DNA of 64,000 nt from Erysipelotrichaceae bacterium (GTDB taxonomy: Bacteria > Bacillota_I > Bacilli_A > Erysipelotrichales > Erysipelotrichaceae): the NCBI GenBank assembly GCA_017405785.1, contig JAFQZR010000005.1, positions 1-64,000 of the forward strand, read 5' to 3'. Position numbers and translations under genes: made by a program. The notes beneath the pieces are model-generated. The model was not told where the DNA came from. It did not search any database and saw only the letters and a program-made list of their open reading frames with translations. Shown in pieces: positions 8,356 to 19,244 of the stretch. Position 1 is the first letter of the stretch; every line of letters begins with the position of its first letter.

Positions 8356-9568
8356 GGAAACCCAACTTGCGATAGAGCATGAATTGAAAAGGCAGAGAAG
8401 CAACATTGAACTGATTGCTTCGGAGAACTATGCTTCACCTGAAGTGATGGAAGCCAACGGATCGGTACTGACCAATAAGTATGCCGAAGGCTATCCGGGC
8501 AGAAGATACTACGGCGGCTGTGTCAATGTTGATACAGTTGAAGACCTGGCCAGGGAAAGACTGATGAAGCTGTTCAATGCGGAACATGCCAATGTGCAGC
8601 CTCACTCCGGAAGCCAGGCCAATATGGCGGTATACTTCACAATACTGCAGCCGGGCGATAAGGTGCTGGGCATGGATCTGGCAGCAGGTGGACACCTGAC
8701 TCACGGACATCCGTTAAGCTTCTCGGGCAAGCTGTTCCAGTTTGAAGGATATGGTGTTGACAGGGAAACGGAAACCATCGATTACGACGCTCTGGAAAAG
8801 AAGGCTCTGGAGTTCAGACCAAAACTGATAGTGGCAGGCGCATCCGCATATTCCCGCATTATCGACTTTGCCAGGATCAGAGAGATCTGTGATGAAGTCG
8901 GAGCATACATGATGGTTGACATGGCTCACATTGCCGGACTGGTGGCAGCCGGTTTGCATCCGAATCCGTGTGAATATGCCGATTTCGTTACGACAACTAC
9001 TCATAAGACTTTAAGAGGTTCCAGAGGCGGAGCAATCCTTTGTAAGGCCGAATATGCCAAGGCTCTGGACAGAACGGTATTCCCTGGCATTCAGGGCGGA
9101 CCGTTAATGAATACCATCGCCGGTAAGGCCGTATGCTTCTGGGAAGCCCTGCAGCCTGAGTTTAAGGAATATCAGAAACAGGTGATCCTCAACTGCAAGG
9201 CCATGGAGCAGCAGTTAAAAGAAGAAGGGTTCAGACTGGTATCAGGTGGAAGCGATAACCATTTGTTACTGGTAGATGTCAAGCACTCCTGCGGCATAAC
9301 AGGCCGAAAGGCTGAAAGCCTGCTGGATGCGGTGAACATCACCTGCAATAAGAACTCCATTCCGTTTGATGAGGAAAAGCCGGCCTACTGTTCAGGTATC
9401 AGGATCGGAACACCGGCCATGACAACCAGAGGCTGCAAGGAAGAGGACTTCAGAAAGATAGCGCACTGGATTGCGCTGATATTAAAGAATCCGGACGATG
9501 AAGAAATCGCCGGACAGGTAAGAGATGAAGTGGCTGAACTGGTCAGCAGACTGCCGCTTTATGAATAA
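8345..9568 (+). CDS. glyA: Serine hydroxymethyltransferase
   Basis: The 407-residue PLP enzyme interconverts serine and glycine while charging tetrahydrofolate with a one-carbon unit. Lys221 in [14 protein letters not shown] is the Schiff-base lysine. IASENYAS near 25, [13 protein letters not shown] near 46 and the PHSGSQAN segment near 86 are signature blocks. Length is close to the bacterial norm (about 415). ATG at 8345 overlaps the end of tsaC; a TTG at 8336 is also in frame but less likely. It is followed 21 bases later by upp, as in Bacillus. Confidence 0.97.
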   Translation: MLDKETQLAIEHELKRQRSNIELIASENYASPEVMEANGSVLTNKYAEGYPGRRYYGGCVNVDTVEDLARERLMKLFNAEHANVQPHSGSQANMAVYFTILQPGDKVLGMDLAAGGHLTHGHPLSFSGKLFQFEGYGVDRETETIDYDALEKKALEFRPKLIVAGASAYSRIIDFARIREICDEVGAYMMVDMAHIAGLVAAGLHPNPCEYADFVTTTTHKTLRGSRGGAILCKAEYAKALDRTVFPGIQGGPLMNTIAGKAVCFWEALQPEFKEYQKQVILNCKAMEQQLKEEGFRLVSGGSDNHLLLVDVKHSCGITGRKAESLLDAVNITCNKNSIPFDEEKPAYCSGIRIGTPAMTTRGCKEEDFRKIAHWIALILKNPDDEEIAGQVRDEVAELVSRLPLYE

Positions 9569-9589
9569 GTATTTAAGGAGGAAACTGAA

Positions 9590-10210
9590 ATGTTACATTT
9601 AATTGACCATCCAATGATCAAAAGCAAGCTCACTATCATGCGTAAGATTGAAACAGGAACCAAGGATTTCCGTCAGAACCTGGACGAGATTGCCGGACTG
9701 ATGGCTTATGAAATTACCAAGGATCTGCCGACAAAAGACGTCAACATCGAAACACCGATGGGCAAGTGTGTCGGCCAGGAACTTGACTGCCGTGTAGTTC
9801 TGGTCCCTGTATTAAGAGCCGGACTGGGAATGGTCAACGGCATTCAGAACCTGATTCCTACGGCCAAGGTCGGCCATATCGGCTTATACCGTAACGAAGA
9901 GACTCTGGAACCGGTTCTCTACTATGCCAAGTTCCCTAAGAATATGGAAGAATCCGTTGTTCTGATTCTTGACCCGATGCTGGCAACAGGCGGCAGCGCC
10001 AAAGCAGCCATCGACATAGTCAAGCAGCATGGTGCCAAGGAAATCAAGCTGGTCAACCTGGTTGGTGTCCAGGAAGGCATTGATGTCATCGAAAAGGCTC
10101 ATCCGGATGTCGATATCTATCTGGCAGCCAAGGACGAAAAGCTTAATGAAATCGGCTATATCGTACCTGGTCTGGGCGACGCCGGTGACAGAATTTTCGG
10201 CACAAAGTAA
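9590..10210 (+). CDS. upp: Uracil phosphoribosyltransferase
   Basis: A 206-residue cytosolic salvage enzyme that makes UMP from uracil and PRPP. DPMLATGGS at 128-136 is the PRPP-binding loop, and the C-terminal YIVPGLGDAGDR block binds uracil; both are intact. Length equals the family standard (about 208). AAGGAGGAAACTGAA precedes the ATG. It sits between glyA and an atpI-like gene, the same order as in Bacillus subtilis, where upp precedes the ATP synthase operon. Confidence 0.97.
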   Translation: MLHLIDHPMIKSKLTIMRKIETGTKDFRQNLDEIAGLMAYEITKDLPTKDVNIETPMGKCVGQELDCRVVLVPVLRAGLGMVNGIQNLIPTAKVGHIGLYRNEETLEPVLYYAKFPKNMEESVVLILDPMLATGGSAKAAIDIVKQHGAKEIKLVNLVGVQEGIDVIEKAHPDVDIYLAAKDEKLNEIGYIVPGLGDAGDRIFGTK

Positions 10211-10213
10211 TTA

Positions 10214-10549
10214 ATGGAGAAAAAGATCCTTCATATTTCAGAAATCTGTGGCTTGGTAATAGCTGCACTTTTCTGTTTCTTCAACTGGAGAATATCCCGG
10301 GGCATCGTTCTGGGACTGGCATTCTTCAGACTTTACTTTTTCCTTCTTTCCACCAGCATGTCTGAGGCCATGTCAGAGCAGTCTGCTTCAGCAGGCACTG
10401 TGTTGATATACTCCATTGGCCGCATGGTGGCAATGGCCTTGCCGTTACTGATAGGAGTACTGCTGCCGCAGTATTTCCACATCATTGGATGCTTCATTGG
10501 ATTTATGATATTCAAGATAGCTGCCATAATCGCAGCTGTAAGGAAATAA
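10214..10549 (+). CDS. atpI: ATP synthase subunit I (AtpI-like) membrane protein
   Basis: A 111-residue protein with four hydrophobic segments, located immediately after upp. The spacing of helices, and the segment LPQYFHIIGCFIGFMIFKI near the C-terminus, compare with PEYFH-x-x-x-x-x-IG in Bacillus AtpI. AtpI assists c-ring assembly or Mg2+ supply for the Fo sector (family knowledge). The start lies three bases after the upp stop with no clear ribosome binding site, so translation is probably coupled. Unlike the usual arrangement, it is cut off from atpB by a terminator and two other genes. Sequence similarity is weak, so the call rests partly on position. Confidence 0.7.
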   Translation: MEKKILHISEICGLVIAALFCFFNWRISRGIVLGLAFFRLYFFLLSTSMSEAMSEQSASAGTVLIYSIGRMVAMALPLLIGVLLPQYFHIIGCFIGFMIFKIAAIIAAVRK

Positions 10550-10552
10550 ACT

Positions 10553-10580
10553 AAAGGGTTCTGTGTTTACAGAGCCCTTT
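10553..10580. terminator. Bidirectional terminator between atpI and the M24 peptidase gene
   Basis: A 12-bp stem (AAAGGGTTCTGT / ACAGAGCCCTTT with one G-T pair) and a GTTT loop. A short T-rich tail follows on both strands. It ends the tsaC-glyA-upp-atpI unit. Confidence 0.7.
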
Positions 10581-10592
10581 ATGTTGATGTTA

Positions 10593-11336
10593 TCAGAGTT
10601 TTTTAATTCTTCCGTTTACATAGAAATACATGTTTTCATGTTTTATGCCATATTTACCGTTTTTCTTACATATGTGCGGTTCAAATGTGATTGGCTTATT
10701 ATATTCGGAAATGATTAAATCTGAAGTATTGATAATTGTTATTCGATCTTCTGGCCTGTTCTCAATTGAATGGCCGAAATTACCGTGATAGTCAAGATTG
10801 ACATACCCATGACTGGTAAGATAGTCATCCGTAATCTTGTAGATATCCGCAAAAGTCGTATCATCCTTGACGCTTCTGACAAATAGTTCATGAAGCTTCA
10901 TTTCCATTTCCATGCCTTCTCTGATCTCCGGATTCTGGCAGTCTTTCCAACTGACGAGTCTGCCGTTTTCCATGATGTAGGATCTGGCCATGTCTCCCCA
11001 GCCCGTACCAATGGCCGGGGCAGTATCAATGGTAATCAAATCGTTTTCCCGTAATGTCATGCCATCGTATAGTGAACCGGGGCTTTCGTGAGCTGAGTAT
11101 TTCGTCAGGTCACCGAAAAGAATCAGAGCGGCGTCGTTATGGGTCCAGAAACTCTCGGCACCTTTACTGAGCATGAACCTCTCGCATTCCTCATGAATCT
11201 GTTTCTGAGTCAGACCGGGACGCAAAAAAGTCTCCATATGTTTATGGCAGGCTTTGGCTATTTTCTGGGCAGCATATATCTTTTCTGCCTCAACACCGGT
11301 GTTTTTGAAATGATCAATGAATATGTCTTTGTTCAT
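10593..11336 (-). CDS. M24 family metallopeptidase (Xaa-Pro dipeptidase/creatinase-like), single-domain
   Basis: A 247-residue cytoplasmic protein with the pita-bread fold of methionine aminopeptidases and Xaa-Pro peptidases. The five expected metal ligands can be traced: Asp104 and Asp115 (IDTAPAIGTGWGD), His189 (GNFGHS), Glu219 (ITFEPH) and Glu234 (KHENMY). It has no N-terminal creatinase domain, so it is half the length of a typical prolidase. No ribosome binding site is visible before ATG at 11336, so initiation may be leaderless or weak. It is a monocistronic gene pointing away from nanE, inserted between atpI and atpB. Its substrate is not predictable. Confidence 0.82.
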   Translation of the reverse strand: MNKDIFIDHFKNTGVEAEKIYAAQKIAKACHKHMETFLRPGLTQKQIHEECERFMLSKGAESFWTHNDAALILFGDLTKYSAHESPGSLYDGMTLRENDLITIDTAPAIGTGWGDMARSYIMENGRLVSWKDCQNPEIREGMEMEMKLHELFVRSVKDDTTFADIYKITDDYLTSHGYVNLDYHGNFGHSIENRPEDRITIINTSDLIISEYNKPITFEPHICKKNGKYGIKHENMYFYVNGRIKKL

Positions 11337-11483
11337 GTTTTAGTTTTATCACGAATACGTGTTTTTCCACAATCATTATAATGCCAAAACATGACATTAT
11401 GTTAATCAATAACCGATCAGTGAGTTATAAGGTATAATAAATATATAGCATGTAGACCGTAAATAAACAGGAGGAACAATATC

Positions 11484-12185
11484 ATGAAGGATGTAGTTAA
11501 GAAGCTGCTGGGGCAGGTCATCGTATCCTGTCAGGCATATGAAGATACACCGTTATACGGGGCTGAAAACATGAAGATCATGGCTCAAAGTGCCTTAATG
11601 GGCGGTGCGAAAGCCATCAGAGCCTGCTGGGCGCAGGACATTAAGGCCATAAGAACGCTTGGTGATTTCCCGATAATCGGACTGAATAAGGTTCTTGATC
11701 CCAACCGTGAAGACATGGATTACATCTATATTACTCCGACCTTTGAATCGGCGGTAAGCGTCATAGAAGCAGGCAGTGACATACTGGCCATAGACTGCAC
11801 CTTACGTCCGGAAAGAGGGAAGAAAGAACTGAAAGCCCTGCTTAAGCAGATAAAGGACGCATATCCTGACCTGGCAATCATGGCTGACTGTGAGACTCTG
11901 GAAGATGCAGTCTTTGCGGAAAGCACTGGCATGGTTGACATTCTTTCCACGACCCTGGCAGGCATTCACAGACCGCTTAAGCATCCTGATGTTGAATTGG
12001 TTAAGGCATTTAAGGAACACTGCAGTCTGCCGGTCAATGCCGAAGGGGCTATCTGGGAACTGGCCGATCTCAAGGCAGTAATGGACGCCGGAGCAGACAT
12101 GGCCTGCATCGGAACAGCCATAACCAGACCGCATCTTATTACCCGGAGATTCATAAACTATAACGAGGAACTGAAGCAGCATTAA
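11484..12185 (+). CDS. nanE: N-acetylmannosamine-6-phosphate 2-epimerase
   Basis: A 233-residue TIM-barrel enzyme converting ManNAc-6-P to GlcNAc-6-P in sialic acid and N-acetylmannosamine catabolism. Recognisable family blocks are IVSCQAYEDTPLYG at the start, MGGAKAIRA, PIIGLNK with its lysine, ITPTFESA, and NAEGAIW followed by CIGTAITRP near the C-terminus. AGGAGG (11469-11474) lies nine bases before ATG. It stands alone: no nanA, nanK or sialic acid transporter is nearby, so it may serve ManNAc from elsewhere or belong to a scattered regulon. A terminator overlaps its stop codon. Confidence 0.92.
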   Translation: MKDVVKKLLGQVIVSCQAYEDTPLYGAENMKIMAQSALMGGAKAIRACWAQDIKAIRTLGDFPIIGLNKVLDPNREDMDYIYITPTFESAVSVIEAGSDILAIDCTLRPERGKKELKALLKQIKDAYPDLAIMADCETLEDAVFAESTGMVDILSTTLAGIHRPLKHPDVELVKAFKEHCSLPVNAEGAIWELADLKAVMDAGADMACIGTAITRPHLITRRFINYNEELKQH

Positions 12186-12195
12186 GTTGCTTTTT
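12175..12195 (+). terminator. Terminator overlapping the nanE stop codon
   Basis: AGCAGC ATTAA GTTGCT followed by TTTTT: a 6-bp stem with one wobble pair whose loop contains the nanE stop. It separates nanE from the ATP synthase operon. Confidence 0.5.
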
Positions 12196-12233
12196 CCCTG
12201 GCTTGGACCCGATCGATTTTGGGTGCCGATATC

Positions 12234-12263
12234 TTGAAAATATATATTAAAAAATAGTAATAT
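12234..12263 (+). promoter_or_regulatory. Candidate promoter of the ATP synthase operon
   Basis: TTGAAA at 12234-12239 and TAATAT at 12258-12263 with an 18-base spacer, about 55 bases before the atpB start and downstream of the nanE terminator. Confidence 0.45.
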
Positions 12264-12318
12264 TGTAAGGTAAATTATCAGTTAAGGGAGTTTACATCAA
12301 GGGGAAGGAGTGAGGAAA

Positions 12319-13002
12319 ATGGCAGGCTTGCAGACAACAGTATTCAGCATACTGATCATCACTGCGGTCATCATTGTTTTCCTCATTTTTATTAACGGAA
12401 AACTGAAGAAATTTGACCCGATGGATGAGCCTAAGGGCATTGTCCTGTTAATGATGGTGGCTGTTCAGACGATTGACAACATGGTCAAAGAGAAGACCAA
12501 CGAAAAGGTTGCCAGAACGCTGACACCGTACATGTTGACAGTGGCACTGTACCTGTTTATGGCTAACATTTCGGGTCTGTTTGCTTTGGAAACACCGACT
12601 TCCAACTATTCAGTAACTCTGGTACTGGCAGCTATTACCTGCATACTCATTGAGGTATATTCAGCCAAGGCCAGAGGAACCAAGAGCTACATAAAGACCT
12701 GGTTTGAACCGTTTGCGCCGTTTGTAGTTCTGAATCTCTTCAGCAAGATGTCCACCTTGCTGTCGCTGTCACTGCGTCTGTTTGGTAACATTCTTTCCGG
12801 AGGTATCCTGATGTCGGTCATTTACCAGATGCTGGCATCTGTATCAAAGATGATACCTTTTATGGGAGAATTCAACATCCTTGGCGTTGTGGTAGCTCCG
12901 GTCCTGCATTTCTATTTCGACCTGTTCTCAGGTGCAATGCAGGCATTCATCTTCATTACATTAACAATTTCATTCATCGGTAAGGAATTACCGAAAGAAT
13001 AA
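12319..13002 (+). CDS. atpB: F-type ATP synthase subunit a
   Basis: A 227-residue polytopic Fo subunit that forms the ion half-channels beside the c-ring. Arg153 in SLSLRLFGN is the essential arginine of helix 4. The C-terminal segments around FYFDLFSGAMQAFIF fit the last two helices. ATG at 12319 has AAGGAG eight bases upstream; a GTG at 12310 overlaps that site and is unlikely. It is the first gene of atpB-E-F-HA-G-D-C. Given the two-carboxylate c subunit, this a subunit may conduct Na+, but nothing in this sequence alone settles that. Confidence 0.95.
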   Translation: MAGLQTTVFSILIITAVIIVFLIFINGKLKKFDPMDEPKGIVLLMMVAVQTIDNMVKEKTNEKVARTLTPYMLTVALYLFMANISGLFALETPTSNYSVTLVLAAITCILIEVYSAKARGTKSYIKTWFEPFAPFVVLNLFSKMSTLLSLSLRLFGNILSGGILMSVIYQMLASVSKMIPFMGEFNILGVVVAPVLHFYFDLFSGAMQAFIFITLTISFIGKELPKE

Positions 13003-13014
13003 GGGAGGAAAAAT

Positions 13015-13245
13015 ATGGAAAAAGCATTAATCGCATTTGCAGCTACACTTTGTGTTCTCGGTGGCTGTATCACCGGTCTGATGGAAGGCAAGATCGCCAT
13101 CAAGGCAGTTGAATCAATCGGAAAGAATCCGGATGCTGCTGACAAGGTCCAGTCCATGGCCATCATCGGTGCTGCCATTTCAGAAACATGCGCTATTTAC
13201 TGTCTGCTTGTTGCATTCCTGATCATCTTCATTTTAGGAGCATAA
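13015..13245 (+). CDS. atpE: F-type ATP synthase subunit c with two membrane glutamates
   Basis: A 76-residue hairpin of two helices that builds the rotor ring. The expected ion-binding Glu57 lies in helix 2 (ISETCAIY). Helix 1 carries a second acid, Glu24, in GLMEGKIAIKAVES. Counting back from KAVES, Glu24 occupies the place of Gln32 in Na+-type Ilyobacter c and of Glu32 in the two-carboxylate Na+ c-ring of Fusobacterium nucleatum, and the 24-57 spacing (33 residues) is the same. Thr58 sits where Ser66 binds Na+, but Cys59 replaces Thr67. This points to Na+ coupling (inference). GGGAGGAAAAAT precedes the ATG. Confidence 0.95.
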   Translation: MEKALIAFAATLCVLGGCITGLMEGKIAIKAVESIGKNPDAADKVQSMAIIGAAISETCAIYCLLVAFLIIFILGA

Positions 13246-13246
13246 G

Positions 13247-13756
13247 ATGCAGATTGTAGACATTCTGAACCTGCTGGTACCAAATGTCTGGACATCAATT
13301 ACACAGCTCTGCGCTACAGCCGTGCTGTTTTTTGCGCTTTACAGGCTGGCATACAAACCGGTAAGAAAAATACTGGATACCAGAAGTGAATATGAGCAGA
13401 ACAAGCTGGCAGAAGCTGATGCTCTGAAAGCAGAAAATGAAGCACTGAGAAAACAGCTTGAGGATGAGCTGGCCAAAGCTGACGTTACAGCCAGGGAAAC
13501 CATTGAAAAAGCCCGGACTGAAGGCAGACGGCTTAAGGAAAGCCTCATATCCGAAGGCAAGGAAAGAAAAGAGCAGTTACTGGCAGATGCCCAGGCTGAT
13601 ATTGACCTTCAGAGAAGCAAGATGCTTGATGAGGTTCAGCGGGATATCGTTGACGCAACCATTTCAGCAACCGAAAAGCTGCTGAATGAAAAACTTGATG
13701 AAGCCGCAGACATGCGGATCATTGATGACTTTATTAAGGAAGTAACTAAGAGATGA
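13247..13756 (+). CDS. atpF: F-type ATP synthase subunit b
   Basis: A 169-residue peripheral-stalk protein. One N-terminal membrane helix (about residues 12-32) is followed by YKPVRKILD and a long, highly charged coiled coil to residue 150, the standard b layout and length. It starts two bases after atpE, with TAGGAG inside the end of atpE. Its last four bases overlap the next gene (ATGA). It links the membrane sector to the delta part of the fused delta-alpha protein, which is the next reading frame. Confidence 0.94.
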   Translation: MQIVDILNLLVPNVWTSITQLCATAVLFFALYRLAYKPVRKILDTRSEYEQNKLAEADALKAENEALRKQLEDELAKADVTARETIEKARTEGRRLKESLISEGKERKEQLLADAQADIDLQRSKMLDEVQRDIVDATISATEKLLNEKLDEAADMRIIDDFIKEVTKR

Positions 13757-15790
13757 GTTTAAATACCAAACGTTTTGCCCAGGCCCTGATCGACATGTCC
13801 TACAGTGAAAACGGGGAAGACATTTACTTCAATACGTTAAGAAAAGTAAATGATCTTTTGAACAGGGACAGCGAATTAAGGCGGTTTATCGATGACTATG
13901 ATAATTCTCCTGAGGAAAAGGCTGAAAAGCTGGGGGAAACTTTTGGTAGTGATCAAGACAGACGAGTTATTAATGCATTTTTCCAATTTAACAGTACGAT
14001 CGGCCGCAGACAGACCGAACTGGCACTGCTCCATGATTTCATGGAACTTACCTACGCCAATAACGGCATCTTCTTCGGACAGCTGTATTCAGCCAGACCT
14101 CTGGATAAGAAGACCATCCGCAAGATCGAAGGTGCCATTTCCTATACCATGGAACACAGAGTTGCTCTGGAGAACATTCCGGATGAGAAACTGCTGGGTG
14201 GTGTCAAGGTTGTTGTCGGTGAGTATGTCTGGGACGGAAGTTATAAAACCAAATTAGAAAACTTAAGAGAAGACCTGCTTAAGAAAGAGGACATGAATAT
14301 CGCTGATGCGATGAAAGAGGCTGATCTCAGCAAGGTGTCCGTTAAAAATGGCGATACGGTTGGTCATATCACCATGGTAGCTGACGGTATCATCAAAGTA
14401 TCAGGTCTTAACAAGGCCATGTCAGGCGAACTGCTGCAGATAGGTGAGACCAGTGCGATGGTCATGAACCTGGAAGAGGGCAGCATCGGTGCCGTTGTCT
14501 TAGGCAATGAAAAGAAGATCATTGAAGGCATGGAAGTTCAGGCAACCGGCAGAATCGTTGAGGTTCCGGTAGGTGATGCCTTACTGGGCAGAGTCGTTGA
14601 TGCCTTGGGCAGACCGATTGACGGCAACGGTGCCATCAAGCCTGATACCTATTATCCAATCGAAAGAAAAGCACCGGGTGTCATTGAGCGTCAGTCCGTA
14701 AATGAACCTCTGGAAACCGGCCTGAAGGTTATCGACTCCATGATTCCTATCGGCAAGGGCCAAAGAGAGCTCATTATCGGTGACAGACAGACCGGTAAGA
14801 CAGCCATCGCCATCGACACCATTCTTAACCAGAGAGGTAAGAATGTTAAGTGTGTTTACGTAGCCATCGGTCAGAAGAACTCAACCGTGGCTCAGATAGT
14901 GGAAAAACTGAGACAGAACGATGCTCTGAGATATACGACCATCGTCTGTTCCGGTGCTTCCGAACTCGCTTCATTACAGTATATTGCACCGTATGCCGGA
15001 TGTGCCATCGGTGAGTACTGGATGGAGAAGGGCGAAGACGTGCTGATCGTCTATGATGACTTAAGCAAGCATGCCATTGCCTACAGAACACTGTCACTGC
15101 TGTTAAGGAGACCTCCGGGAAGAGAAGCTTATCCGGGTGACGTCTTCTATCTGCATTCACGTTTGCTGGAAAGAAGCGCCAAGCTGTCAGAAGCCAGAGG
15201 AGGAGGCAGCTTAACGGCTTTGCCAATTGTTGAAACGCTGGCAGGCGACATCAGTGCCTACATTCCGACAAATGTCATTTCCATTACGGACGGTCAGATC
15301 TTCTTACAGACCGAACTGTTTAACAGCGGCTTCAGACCGGCAGTTGACAGCGGCTTATCTGTCAGCCGTGTCGGCAGCGCTGCTCAGAGCAAGGCCATGA
15401 AAAAGGTTTCCGGTTCTCTTAAGCTCGATCTGGCCCAGTACCAGGAAGTTCTGGATTTCGCTCAGTTCGGCAGTGACCTGGATGCTTCAACCCAGAAGAC
15501 CATCAATCACGGCAAGCGTTTAATGGCTTTACTGAAACAGCCACAGTACTCACCAATGACGACAGTTGATCAGGTATTACTGTTACTGGCAGCTCAGAGA
15601 GGCTATCTGGAAAACATTGAACCTGACAGGATCCGGGCTTTTGAGAGAATGATGCTTGACCATCTGCATACTTCCCACACTCTGCTGGTAAAACAGCTCA
15701 GTGACGGACTGGTAATGGATAACGATCTGGCTGATGCACTGGAAGATGCCATCTATGAGGCTAACATAGCTTTTACTACGGGTGAACAGA

Positions 15791-15810
<20 letters not shown>
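13753..15810 (+). CDS. Fused F-type ATP synthase delta-alpha subunit
   Basis: One uninterrupted 685-codon frame. Residues 1-180 are a complete delta subunit (the start [16 protein letters not shown]; the end [17 protein letters not shown], as in delta C-termini). Residues 181-685 are a full-length alpha subunit with GDRQTGKT at 343-350, the [15 protein letters not shown] block, and SVSRVG with the arginine finger. No linker exists: alpha's expected first Met is residue 181 (14293). Its first 20 residues diverge from the usual delta-binding helix of alpha. One delta normally serves three alphas, so the fusion poses a stoichiometry problem. AAAGAGG two bases before 14293 could allow some internal initiation. 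A sequencing error changing a stop to GAG remains possible. Confidence 0.85.
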
Positions 15811-18029
<2,219 letters not shown>

Positions 18030-18030
<1 letters not shown>

Positions 18031-18428
18031 TGTTTACACTGGAACTCATTACCTATAAGGGCGTATACAGAAGGATAACGGCTGCCAGCATCAACCTGCC
18101 GACGCCAGATGGCAGAAGAGGCGTACTGCCTAATCACATGCCGATCATGATGCCGGTATCCATCGGTGTTGTCTCTGTGTTACAGGATGGCAGAAGAAAA
18201 AAATACACCGTTTCTGAGGGTATATTCTACTTTGAAAACAATAAGGCCACATTATTGGCCGACAATATCGAGGATGTCGATACCATCGACCTTAAGAGAG
18301 CCAGGGAAGCTGAAGCCAGAGCCCGTGAACAGCTGCTCAACAGTGTCAAGGACAGCGATATCCACAGAGCTGAAGTGGCATTAATGAAGGCCATCAACCG
18401 CATCAATGCCAAGGAAAATGATGAATAA
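18030..18428 (+). CDS. atpC: F-type ATP synthase subunit epsilon
   Basis: A 132-residue subunit with the N-terminal beta-sandwich (LELITYKGVYRRITAASINLPTPDGRRGVLPNHMP) that contacts gamma and the c-ring, and a C-terminal two-helix hairpin (ALKRAREAEARAREQL-like, here DLKRAREAEARAREQL) that can inhibit hydrolysis. The start overlaps the atpD stop. An intrinsic terminator follows directly, so it closes the operon. The family normally has LPGxxGxxGxLPxH; here the first glycine loop reads PDGRRGVLPNH, within known variation. Confidence 0.94.
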
Positions 18429-18450
18429 CGGGAAATGATCCCGTTTTTCT
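18428..18450 (+). terminator. Terminator of the ATP synthase operon
   Basis: ACGGGA AATGA TCCCGT followed by TTTTCTTTT: a 6-bp GC-rich stem and T tract beginning at the atpC stop. Confidence 0.75.
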
Positions 18451-18460
18451 TTTGAATACA

Positions 18461-18485
18461 GAAAAGCCGGGAACAGTGTCCCGGC
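18461..18485 (-). terminator. Terminator of the MarR-family gene
   Basis: On the minus strand GCCGGGA, a six-base loop, TCCCGGC, then TTTTC. It faces the ATP synthase terminator. Confidence 0.7.
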
Positions 18486-18528
18486 CATTTATTATAAGGC
18501 AGTGATTTGATTCACCGCTTGCCCTTAC

Positions 18529-19095
18529 TTAGAATCTGAAGTTTCTGCCGTGGCGCTTGAATTCACCGCCGAAACGAGGGTTTTCATTTGGCGTTTCATC
18601 GTCATCATCTACTGAGAAATAGTCCATGAATGCCTTGCGTCTGGCATGCTGGTGCTGTCTGTGATGATGGTCCTCAAACTTAGGGCTGTTTTCAATGATC
18701 TTGTTCAGCAGTGCGCTTAACTGATCCTTTTCCTCATCGCTGAGGCAGTCAAAGACACTTGCCTGTTCTCTTGAATTAGCGATCTTGACGCTTTCGGCCT
18801 TGCCTGAATCAGTCAGGTGAAGCCTGTGTGCACGTCCGTCGTTCTCATCAGCGGTTCTGGTTACCAGGCCATTGGCTTCCAGCTTTCTGACGATCTCTCC
18901 GGATGACTGAGGTCTGATCCCCAGAATATAGGCCAGTTCTTTCTGGGAAATGCCGTCATTCATTGATAATACGGTCAATACTCTGTTCTGTGTATCAGGA
19001 TAGTTGCCGTTGGTTCTTTCCATTCTCTTTCTTCTCATCAGTGCACTTACTTTTCTGTAGTTTTCGCTTAATAATCTGTTCTTCTCGTTATACAT
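18529..19095 (-). CDS. MarR-family transcriptional regulator with a His/acid-rich C-terminal tail
   Basis: A 188-residue protein. Residues about 30-115 form a winged helix-turn-helix (GISQKELAYILGIRPQSSGEIVRKLEANGLV; then DGRAHRLHLTDSGK as the wing), typical of MarR regulators that repress nearby genes until a small ligand binds. The last 50 residues are unusual: HHHRQHQHARR, then DDDDE and basic patches, which might bind metal or nucleic acid. ATG at 19095 follows AAGGAAGTG. Two AGGTACCT palindromes flank its promoter and are the obvious operators, so it is probably autoregulated. The divergent DUF4139 gene is a possible target. Confidence 0.87.
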   Translation of the reverse strand: MYNEKNRLLSENYRKVSALMRRKRMERTNGNYPDTQNRVLTVLSMNDGISQKELAYILGIRPQSSGEIVRKLEANGLVTRTADENDGRAHRLHLTDSGKAESVKIANSREQASVFDCLSDEEKDQLSALLNKIIENSPKFEDHHHRQHQHARRKAFMDYFSVDDDDETPNENPRFGGEFKRHGRNFRF

Positions 19096-19120
19096 ACTGA
19101 CACTTCCTTTCTTTTCTGAT

Positions 19121-19180
19121 AAGGTACCTTCAAGCATATTATATATTATTGTAATGGGTTGTCAATATATGTAGGTACCT
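19121..19180. promoter_or_regulatory. Promoter of the MarR gene flanked by two AGGTACCT palindromes (putative operators)
   Basis: On the minus strand TTGACA (19160-19165) and TATAAT (19138-19143) with a 16-base spacer form the best sigma-A promoter in the window. AAGGTACCTT at 19121-19130, downstream of the -10, and AGGTACCT at 19173-19180, upstream of the -35, are perfect palindromes with centres 51 bp apart, about five helical turns. That is consistent with two dimers of the adjacent MarR protein. The divergent gene starts about 65 bases to the right. Confidence 0.65.
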
Positions 19181-19211
19181 TTTTTATGTTTTTTTTAATT
19201 ATTTAGTGTTA

Positions 19212-19217
19212 TATAAT
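19212..19217 (+). promoter_or_regulatory. -10 element for the DUF4139 gene
   Basis: TATAAT, 27 bases before the ATG at 19245 and just beyond the second AGGTACCT palindrome, so MarR binding there could also affect this promoter. No clear -35. Confidence 0.4.
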
Positions 19218-19244
19218 GTCTGTAGAAAGAAAAAGGTGATAATA

